The notes under the pieces were generated by a model. That model was given only the letters and a program-made list of their open reading frames with translations. It had not been told where the DNA came from and made no database searches. DNA of 12,106 bases from the NCBI GenBank assembly GCA_045577595.1, contig JAZNIR010000008.1:1-12106 (forward strand), read 5' to 3'. A program made the translations under genes and the position numbers. Shown one piece after another: positions 7,492-12,106 of the stretch (position 1 is its first letter; every line of letters starts with the position of its first letter). This stretch comes from Scatosoma sp045577595 (GTDB taxonomy: Bacteria > Bacillota > Clostridia > Christensenellales > Borkfalkiaceae).

Positions 7492-7841
7492 GATTTGAGT
7501 TTGTTATACGGTCGCGGTGTCTTTTAAGACAATGAGGAAAGTCCGAGCAACATAGGACAGGGTGCTTGATAACGTCAAGTGAAGGCGACTTTAAGGAAAG
7601 TGCAACAGAAATAAACCGCAAGGCTTTGCCTTGTAAGGATGGAAAGGCGAGGTAAGAGCTCACCGATATCGTGGTGACACGGTATGCAATGTAAACCCCA
7701 CCCGTTGCAAGATTGGGCGTTCGTCGCAAAGGCTGTCCGTCTGACGAATCGCCGTGAATATCGCTTGAACTTGTCGGCAACGACAAGGCTAGATAAATGA
7801 CCGTACACGACAGAACTCGGCTTATCGACAAACTCAAATCC
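7492..7841 (+). ncRNA. rnpB: RNase P RNA (A-type-like)
   Basis: This is the catalytic RNA that matures tRNA 5' ends. The universally conserved stretches appear in order: GAGGAAAGTCCGAGC (7534-7548), ACAGAAATAAACCGC (7605-7619), GGTAAGAGCTCACC (7651-7664), GTAAACCCCACC, AGATAAATGACC, and ACAGAACTCGGCTTAT (7810-7825). The ends are set by helix P1, a 13-bp perfect pairing of 7492-7504 with 7828-7840. P2 is 7507-7513 with 7799-7805. The linear layout resembles the E. coli A-type (GGACAGGGTGC, then a TGATAACGTCA helix) rather than the Bacillus B-type. Long reading frames across this region on the minus strand are artefacts. It has its own promoter and terminator. Confidence 0.97.
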
Positions 7842-7853
7842 CTTTAAAATTAC

Positions 7854-7887
7854 GAGATTGGGCAAAATACCGCCCAATCTCTTTTTT
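7854..7887 (+). terminator. Intrinsic terminator of rnpB
   Basis: The stem GAGATTGGGC (7854-7863) pairs with GCCCAATCTC (7872-7881), with an 8-base loop and six Ts following. It lies 12 bases after the RNase P P1 helix. Confidence 0.93.
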
Positions 7888-7918
7888 GTTTGCCTGAAAA
7901 CGTTTCGAAAAAGGCAAT

Positions 7919-8012
7919 TATGTCACGCATAGGTATTATTTCACGCATAGTAAATCGCTGAAAGCCTTTAAAATAAAGGAGTATGTCAGACATAATACCT
8001 ATGTCTGACATA
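7919..8012. repeat. Four-copy 13-mer palindrome array upstream of sigK
   Basis: Four related 13-mers occur: TATGTCACGCATA (7919-7931), TATTTCACGCATA (7937-7949), TATGTCAGACATA (7982-7994) and TATGTCTGACATA (8000-8012). The last two are perfect palindromes around one central base. Each pair is separated by 5 bases (GGTAT in the first block, its exact complement ATACC in the second), so the two 31-base blocks are imperfect inverted copies of each other (25 of 31 positions). Between them is a small hairpin (CCTTTA/TAAAGG, 7965-7979). Just before, TTGCCT/AGGCAA (7889-7894 with 7912-7917) makes another inverted repeat. No T-run follows, so these are not terminators. They look like operator sites or a cruciform-forming element. 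The binding protein is unknown. Confidence 0.75.
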
Positions 8013-8049
8013 GAAAAAAGAACGCATTAAAAAAGAAAAACGTTTCTTG

Positions 8050-8079
8050 GTATAGTACAAACTCTAAAAAGCATACGAT
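8050..8079 (+). promoter_or_regulatory. Sigma-E/sigma-K-like promoter of sigK
   Basis: CATACGAT (8072-8079) matches 7 of 8 positions of the sigma-E -10 (CATACAMT). With the next A it also fits the sigma-K -10 (CATANNNTA). Upstream, GTATAGT (8050-8056) matches 5 of 7 positions of the sigma-E -35 at a 15-base spacing. No convincing sigma-A promoter is present. This suits mother-cell expression, but it rests on consensus matching only. Confidence 0.6.
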
Positions 8080-8112
8080 AGAAAAACGCGAAAAATAAGG
8101 AGAAATGCAGGT

Positions 8113-8814
8113 ATGTTTTTAGATTTTATTTGGTCGTTAATCGGTAGATTGGTGTTTTTTACAGGGACAATCGGGACGAAAAGCTCTTTTCCCAAACCGC
8201 TTTCAAAGGAAGAAGAAGATTATTATTTATCGTTGGCGGAAAAAGGGGATAAGGAGGCGAAGGATAAATTGGTAAAACATAATATGCGTTTGGTGGCGCA
8301 CGTCGTAAAAAAATATACGGGCGCGGCGGAAACGGACGATTTGATTTCCGTAGGCAGTATCGGGTTGATTAAAGCCATCGGCTCGTACAAACCGCAACAC
8401 GGCACGACGCTTGCAACGTATACGGCAAGATGTATAGAAAACGAGATTTTAATGTTAATTCGGGCAAATAAAAAACATAAAAACGTGCTTTCCTTATCCG
8501 ACCCCGTAGGGATTGATAAAGACGGAAACGAACTTTCTTTAATGGATTTGCTATTTGAAAAAGAAGACAGCGTATTCGAACGGGTAGAACGTTCGGTGCA
8601 ACGGGAGAAGTTATTACAACAAATCAAGCGTGTGTTAAGCGAACGGGAATATACGATTATCTGCTTGCGTTACGCTTTAAAAGGGGGAATACCGTTGCCA
8701 CAAAGGGAAGTGGCAAACGTTTTAAAAATATCCCGTTCGTATATTTCCCGTATAGAAAAACACGCGATTGAAAAATTGCGTAATAAGCTACGCCCCGAAG
8801 ACTTTTTGGAATAA
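8113..8814 (+). CDS. sigK: Late mother-cell sporulation sigma factor, sigma-K
   Basis: This 233-residue sigma-70 family factor directs late mother-cell transcription (coat and cortex genes) during sporulation. Region 2 spans about 57-117: NMRLVAH, then DDLISVGSIGLIKA, then ATYTARCIENEIL. The region 4 helix-turn-helix is at about 197-217 (QREVANVLKISRSYISRIEK). Sigma-K rather than sigma-E is indicated by FPKPLS (26-31) and by the LSLSDPVG-DKDGNE stretch. Residues 1-18 form a hydrophobic segment comparable to the B. subtilis pro-sequence, with the equivalent cleavage point near residues 19/20, so processing by a SpoIVFB-like protease is likely. The gene is uninterrupted, with no skin-type element. 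The start is the ATG with AAGGAG 10 bases upstream. It ends 23 bases from the convergent TetR gene with no hairpin between. Confidence 0.92.
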   Translation: MFLDFIWSLIGRLVFFTGTIGTKSSFPKPLSKEEEDYYLSLAEKGDKEAKDKLVKHNMRLVAHVVKKYTGAAETDDLISVGSIGLIKAIGSYKPQHGTTLATYTARCIENEILMLIRANKKHKNVLSLSDPVGIDKDGNELSLMDLLFEKEDSVFERVERSVQREKLLQQIKRVLSEREYTIICLRYALKGGIPLPQREVANVLKISRSYISRIEKHAIEKLRNKLRPEDFLE

Positions 8815-8837
8815 CTTTAATTTAAAAAAAGCCGTAT

Positions 8838-9389
8838 TTATAAAACGCTTGTAAAATATCCCGTCAGCGTTTCGGGGGATTCTTTCATTCCGTTTTCCAC
8901 CCACCAACGCGTTGTTTCCACGAACGTAGCGCAAACGTGGTTTATCCAAAATTTTTCGGGAACTTCTTTATTTTTTGCGCTATTAAATAGATATTCTTCT
9001 TTTTTTATCAATTTCATAAGATTGGCTTTAAAATATCCTAAAAACAATTCGTTGTTTTGACAGGATAACAGCTTTAATATATTATTGTCGTTTTTTTGCA
9101 AATGCTGAAAAAGATGTAAAAAAACCGAGCCCGTTTCGTTGCAGTCGAAAAGGTATCCGTGTTGCGAATTTTGCTCGTTTGCACGTTCGAATATATGTCC
9201 AAACAATTCTTCGCACAAACTTTTTAAAAGGTAGTCTTTCGTTTCAAAATGCGCGTAAAAAGTAGCCCGTCCAACGTTGGCGTGCTCGATAATTTCACCT
9301 ACCGTGATTTGGTTGTAATGCTTTTTAGATAAAAGGGTTATAAACGATTTAAAAATGCTATCTCTCGTCTTTTTTTGTCGTCTGTCCAT
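8838..9389 (-). CDS. TetR/AcrR-family transcriptional regulator
   Basis: This is a 183-residue DNA-binding repressor. The N-terminal helix-turn-helix is at about residues 28-48 (ITVGEIIEHANVGRATFYAHF, the ATFYAHF helix being the family hallmark). An alpha-helical ligand and dimer domain fills the rest and includes a tryptophan pair in TTRWWVENGM near the C-terminus. I chose the ATG at 9389 over the one at 9401. It is preceded by GGAG at 6 bases, gives the common MDRRQKKTR opening, and the upstream ATG has only a weak GGA. It diverges from the CDF exporter, with two operator-like sites in the gap. By arrangement it probably represses the exporter and itself until a ligand, perhaps a metal, releases it. 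Metal sensing by a TetR protein is inference; the ligand could be something else. Confidence 0.88.
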   Translation of the reverse strand: MDRRQKKTRDSIFKSFITLLSKKHYNQITVGEIIEHANVGRATFYAHFETKDYLLKSLCEELFGHIFERANEQNSQHGYLFDCNETGSVFLHLFQHLQKNDNNILKLLSCQNNELFLGYFKANLMKLIKKEEYLFNSAKNKEVPEKFWINHVCATFVETTRWWVENGMKESPETLTGYFTSVL

Positions 9390-9417
9390 ATTTTTCTCCA
9401 TACAATTTTTCCATTTT

Positions 9418-9431
9418 GTTCGGTATCGAAC
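9418..9431. promoter_or_regulatory. Candidate TetR operator 1
   Basis: GTTCGGTATCGAAC is a near-perfect palindrome: 5-base arms GTTCG/CGAAC around GTAT. It lies 28 bases upstream of the chosen TetR start, suited to autorepression. It matches operator 2 in 11 of 14 positions. Confidence 0.6.
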
Positions 9432-9460
9432 GGGTTTGAAAAATCGTTTATTAAAAAACC

Positions 9461-9490
9461 TTGATTATTTCAGCCGTTCCCGTATATAAT
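9461..9490 (+). promoter_or_regulatory. Sigma-A promoter of the CDF exporter
   Basis: TTGATT (9461-9466) and a perfect TATAAT (9485-9490) are 18 bases apart. The predicted start near 9497 lies just before operator 2. I could not find an equally clear promoter for the TetR gene in the opposite direction. Confidence 0.7.
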
Positions 9491-9505
9491 AATCTTGAAC
9501 AAGTC

Positions 9506-9519
9506 GTTCGGTACGGAAT
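9506..9519. promoter_or_regulatory. Candidate TetR operator 2
   Basis: GTTCGGTACGGAAT contains TTCGGTACGGAA, a palindrome with one mismatched pair. It shares GTTCGGTA with operator 1 in the same orientation. It begins about 9 bases after the predicted exporter transcription start, where a bound repressor would block initiation. Confidence 0.6.
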
Positions 9520-9561
9520 ATATTGTATCATAAAAGAACAGTTTTGTCAAAAGGAGAAAGT

Positions 9562-10473
9562 ATGAAAACGGAAAAGAAAATTTTGATTACCTTTTTATTA
9601 AACTTTGCGTTTGCGTTGTTTGAATTTATCGGTGGGATTTTTACGGGTAGCATAGCGATTACGTCCGACGCTTTGCACGATATAGGGGACGCATTCAGCG
9701 TAGGCACGTCCTTTTTTCTGGAAAGGAAAAGCAAAAAACAACCGGACGAAAAATATTCGTACGGGTACGCGCGGTTTTCCGTATTGGGTGGAATTATTAC
9801 GACGACGGTTTTGCTTATCGGTTCGATAATCGTTATTTATAACGCGATTGGCAGAATTATAACGCCTACGCCTGTAAAATACGACGGTATGATAATTATG
9901 GCGATTATCGGCGTATGCGTAAATTTGTTTGCGACGGTATTAACGAGAAAGGGAGAATCGCTCAATCAAAAAGCGGTTAATCTACATATGTTGGAAGACG
10001 TTTTGGGTTGGATAGTCGTTTTAATCGGCGCGGTTGTAATGCGTTTTAGCGGGATTTCCGTTATCGACCCGATAATCTCTATTTTGATTGCCGTTGCTAT
10101 TTTGATTATGGCGGTGAAAAATTTAAAAGAAGGGTTTGAAATTTTACTTGAAAAAGTGCCGTCGGAAATAAAAATCGAAGAAATCAAGCAAGCACTTTGC
10201 GCAATAAACGGCGTATTGGACGTGCATCATATACACGTTTGGTCGTTGGACGGGCGAAATCATTGCGCAACCTTGCACGTCGTAGCGGATTCCAACGATT
10301 TTTTGCTTAAAACGGCGATTAAGCAAGCGCTTACAAAGTGGCATATCGTACACGGTACGATAGAAATAGAAAGCACAAACGAAACCTGCAACGAAAAAGA
10401 CTGCAAAATCGAACTTTATAACGAGCCAACGCACCATCACCATCATCACCATCATCACCATCACCATCATTGA
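9562..10473 (+). CDS. Cation diffusion facilitator, probable Zn2+ exporter with His13 tail
   Basis: This 303-residue membrane protein of the CzcD/ZitB class probably exports divalent metal in exchange for protons. Six hydrophobic spans are visible. The transport site is HxxxD in TM2 (H39, D43, within SDALHDIGD) and HxxxD in TM5 (H142, D146), the arrangement known for zinc-type CDFs. The cytoplasmic C-terminal domain carries VHHIHVWSLDGRNH. The sequence ends in 13 consecutive histidines (291-303), encoded by mixed CAC/CAT codons directly before TGA. Most CDFs instead place His-rich stretches in the TM4-TM5 loop, which is short here. The start is the ATG with AAGGAG 5 bases upstream. It diverges from the TetR gene. 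No terminator hairpin is visible after the stop. Zinc is the likeliest substrate; Co, Ni or Cd are possible. Confidence 0.92.
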   Translation: MKTEKKILITFLLNFAFALFEFIGGIFTGSIAITSDALHDIGDAFSVGTSFFLERKSKKQPDEKYSYGYARFSVLGGIITTTVLLIGSIIVIYNAIGRIITPTPVKYDGMIIMAIIGVCVNLFATVLTRKGESLNQKAVNLHMLEDVLGWIVVLIGAVVMRFSGISVIDPIISILIAVAILIMAVKNLKEGFEILLEKVPSEIKIEEIKQALCAINGVLDVHHIHVWSLDGRNHCATLHVVADSNDFLLKTAIKQALTKWHIVHGTIEIESTNETCNEKDCKIELYNEPTHHHHHHHHHHHHH

Positions 10474-10549
10474 TTACGGGCGTTGGTTACGTAGAATAGG
10501 GAAAAAGAGTAAAAAATTGAAAAAAACGGAAAAAAGCGTCGTTGAGTAG

Positions 10550-10578
10550 TTGAAATTTTTCTTTAAATATGTTATACT
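10550..10578 (+). promoter_or_regulatory. Sigma-A promoter of the NifU-like/GGGtGRT operon
   Basis: TTGAAA (10550-10555) and TATACT (10573-10578) are 17 bases apart. The start near 10585 coincides with the base of the leader stem described next, giving an unusually long leader of about 88 bases. Confidence 0.82.
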
Positions 10579-10585
10579 GTATTCA

Positions 10586-10633
10586 GTTAAATGGACGACT
10601 ATGCGTTTCGCGCGCATAAAAAAGCCGTTTAAC
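10586..10633 (+). promoter_or_regulatory. Structured 5' leader, possible cis-regulatory RNA
   Basis: An outer stem GTTAAATGG (10586-10594) pairs with CCGTTTAAC (10625-10633), 9 bp with one U-G. Inside it a hairpin TATGCG (10600-10605) pairs with CGCATA (10613-10618). No T-run follows, so it is not a terminator, and it ends about 24 bases before the GGAGG. I do not recognise a known riboswitch class. It could be a regulatory or stabilising leader. Confidence 0.45.
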
Positions 10634-10672
10634 CGATAAAAGTAGGAAAAAATATTTGGAGGAATTTTTAAT

Positions 10673-11383
10673 ATGACAATATCACAAGATGTTGCACAAA
10701 TGTACTGCGTAGCAAAAGGCGCAGGCGTTGCTCGTCATGAAAACGCGGCGATTCCCGAAGAAGGAAAGTGGATTCATGCAAAAGAAATCAAAGATATTAG
10801 CGGTTTTACGCACGGTATCGGTTGGTGCGCTCCCCAACAAGGCGCTTGTAAGTTAAGCTTAAATATTAAGCAAGGCATTATTCAAGAAGCGCTCGTTGAA
10901 ACAATTGGTTGTTCGGGTATGACGCACTCGGCGGCTATGGCGGCTGAAATTTTACCTGGTAAAACGCCTTTGGAAGCATTGAATACCGACCTTGTTTGCG
11001 ACGCTATCAATACGGCAATGAGAGAATTGTTCTTACAAATCGTTTACGGACGTTCGCAATCGGCTTTCTCGGACGACGGGCTTGCAATCGGCGCAGGTTT
11101 GGAAGACTTGGGTAAAGGACACCGTTCGCAAGTGGGTACGATGTATTCCACGTTGCAAAAGGGCGTAAGATACTTGGAAATGGCGGAAGGCTACGTAACC
11201 CGTCTTGCGCTTGACGCAAACAACGAAGTTATCGGCTACGAATTCGTTTCGCTTGGCAAAATGACCGATTTCATTAAGAAAGGTATGGAACCCAACGAAG
11301 CGTATAACAAGGCAATGGGTCATTACGGCAGATTCAGTGCGGAACAAGGTGCGGTGAAATTCATCGACCCTCGTAAAGAGTAA
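10673..11383 (+). CDS. NifU-like iron-sulfur scaffold-type protein
   Basis: This 236-residue protein has an N-terminal half resembling the NifU/IscU scaffold fold. C52 and C59 lie in GWCAPQQGAC, and C80 in IGCSGMTHSAAMAAEIL parallels the GC-AAIASSSMATE signature of NifU. C12 and C109 are further cysteines. It is longer than IscU-type scaffolds: residues about 120-236 form an extension (YGRSQSAF, then GYVTRLALD and MGHYGRFSAEQGA) without a clear known domain. The start is the ATG with GGAGG 10 bases upstream. The next gene, a GGGtGRT protein, begins 14 bases after its stop behind AAGGAGG, and this pairing recurs in anaerobic Firmicutes. It likely binds or carries a metal or Fe-S cluster for its partner. 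No SUF or ISC genes are adjacent, so a general role in Fe-S assembly is unproven. Confidence 0.82.
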   Translation: MTISQDVAQMYCVAKGAGVARHENAAIPEEGKWIHAKEIKDISGFTHGIGWCAPQQGACKLSLNIKQGIIQEALVETIGCSGMTHSAAMAAEILPGKTPLEALNTDLVCDAINTAMRELFLQIVYGRSQSAFSDDGLAIGAGLEDLGKGHRSQVGTMYSTLQKGVRYLEMAEGYVTRLALDANNEVIGYEFVSLGKMTDFIKKGMEPNEAYNKAMGHYGRFSAEQGAVKFIDPRKE

Positions 11384-11397
11384 GGAGGACAAGCAAA

Positions 11398-12106
11398 ATG
11401 GCATTATTTGAAGGTTATGAAAGAAGAGTCGATAAAATCAACGCGGTATTGAAAGAATACGGGATTTCGTCGATTGAAGAATGTAAAGAAATTTGCCTTG
11501 CAAAGGGTGTGGATTGCGATAAAATCGTTAGAGCGGGACAACCTATTTGCTTTGAAAACGCAGTTTGGGCGTACACGGTAGGCTCGGCAATCGCAATTAA
11601 GAAAGGTTGCGTAAAAGCGTCCGACGCGGCGGCTGCAATCGGTATCGGTTTGCAAGCGTTTTGTATCCCCGGTTCGGTTGCGCAAAACAGACAAGTAGGT
11701 CTTGGACACGGTAATCTCGGGGCAATGCTCCTTTCCGACGAAACGGAATGTTTCTGTTTCCTTGCAGGACACGAATCGTTCGCGGCGGCGGAAGGCGCGA
11801 TTTCGATTGCGCTTAACGCAAACAAGGTAAGAAAGAACCCGCTTCGCGTTGTTTTGAACGGTCTTGGTAAAGACGCGGCGTATATCATTTCGAGAATCAA
11901 CGGTTTTACGTTTGTTGAAACGGAATTCGACCACGCTACGGAAACGGTGAAAGTCGTTTATGAAAAAGCGTTCTCCGACGGCGATAGAGCGAAAGTGAAA
12001 TGCTACGGCGCGGATTCCGTATCCGAAGGCGTTGCAATTATGAAACTTGAAAACGTAGGCGTTTCGATTACGGGTAACTCCACGAACCCCACGAGATTCC
12101 AACACC
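11398..12106 (+). CDS. GGGtGRT-family protein, Cys-rich, 3' end beyond window
   Basis: The partial frame, open for 236 codons to the window edge, belongs to the GGGtGRT family, named after a motif that should lie just past the end shown. The function of the family is unknown to me. The visible part is rich in cysteine: C29, C33, C40 and C51 near the N-terminus, then C71, C89, C118 and C120, and one more near residue 200. Gly-rich and His-bearing stretches (GLGHGNLGAMLL at 101-112, LAGHESFAAAEGA at 122-134) look like a cofactor or metal pocket. There is no signal peptide or membrane span, so it is probably cytoplasmic. The start is the ATG with AAGGAGG 9 bases upstream, and co-translation with the NifU-like gene is expected. 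A long minus-strand frame over it is a shadow. Confidence 0.85.
   Translation, partial: MALFEGYERRVDKINAVLKEYGISSIEECKEICLAKGVDCDKIVRAGQPICFENAVWAYTVGSAIAIKKGCVKASDAAAAIGIGLQAFCIPGSVAQNRQVGLGHGNLGAMLLSDETECFCFLAGHESFAAAEGAISIALNANKVRKNPLRVVLNGLGKDAAYIISRINGFTFVETEFDHATETVKVVYEKAFSDGDRAKVKCYGADSVSEGVAIMKLENVGVSITGNSTNPTRFQH

Noticed and set aside
7466..7877. Two minus-strand open frames over the RNase P RNA
   Set aside because: The plus strand carries all conserved rnpB blocks and a closed P1 helix; the frames have no ribosome-binding site.
7982..8012. Hairpin 7982-8012 as a second rnpB terminator
   Set aside because: No T-run follows on either strand, and a full terminator already lies at 7854-7887.
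7919..8012. CRISPR-like array
   Set aside because: Only four 13-base imperfect copies with 5-base spacers; no spacer-sized units or cas genes.
9523..9561. Longer N-terminus of the CDF exporter from ATG 9523
   Set aside because: ATG 9562 has a perfect AAGGAG at 5 bases; the longer start lies close to operator 2 and adds no family sequence.
11404..12105. Long minus-strand open frame (233 codons)
   Set aside because: It is a shadow of the GGGtGRT gene, which has AAGGAGG, operon position and family similarity on the plus strand.

Overview
The window looks like chromosome from a low-to-mid GC, endospore-forming member of the Clostridia. Four things point there: a sigma-K gene, an A-type-looking RNase P RNA (Bacilli usually carry the B type), strong AAGGAG ribosome-binding sites with near-consensus sigma-A promoters, and a NifU-like/GGGtGRT gene pair known mainly from anaerobic Firmicutes. 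No insertion sequence, phage gene or CRISPR array is visible. The order within Clostridia is not determined here.

Layout: 1-93 is an unassigned, hairpin-rich edge. A minus-strand tRNA operon (fMet, Met, Glu; 419 to 132) has a clear promoter and a hairpin terminator abutting the last tRNA. On the plus strand follow a COG1092-type RNA methyltransferase and an RluA-type pseudouridine synthase that overlap by 14 bases, a large signal-peptide/single-TM surface protein of unknown function (2494-4953), and a second RluA-type synthase with an S4 domain (GTG start at 5080). Convergent to these is pyruvate kinase (5956-7362, minus). Divergent from pyk is rnpB (about 7492-7841) with its own promoter and terminator. 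After a palindrome-rich gap carrying four related 13-mers comes sigK (8113-8814) with a sigma-E/K-like promoter. A TetR-family regulator (8838-9389, minus) is divergent from a CDF-type zinc exporter with a 13-histidine tail (9562-10473), with two similar operator-like sites between them. The window ends in an operon with a structured 5' leader, encoding a NifU-like scaffold protein and a Cys-rich GGGtGRT protein that runs off the edge.

How the genes fit together: much of the left half serves translation (initiator and elongator tRNAs, rRNA/tRNA modification, RNase P). The middle has glycolysis (pyk) and the mother-cell sporulation sigma factor. The right side is metal handling: a probably self-regulated metal efflux pair and an Fe-S-like pair whose biochemical role is, as far as I know, not established. 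That last pair, its leader, and the operator array before sigK are the best candidates for something undescribed.
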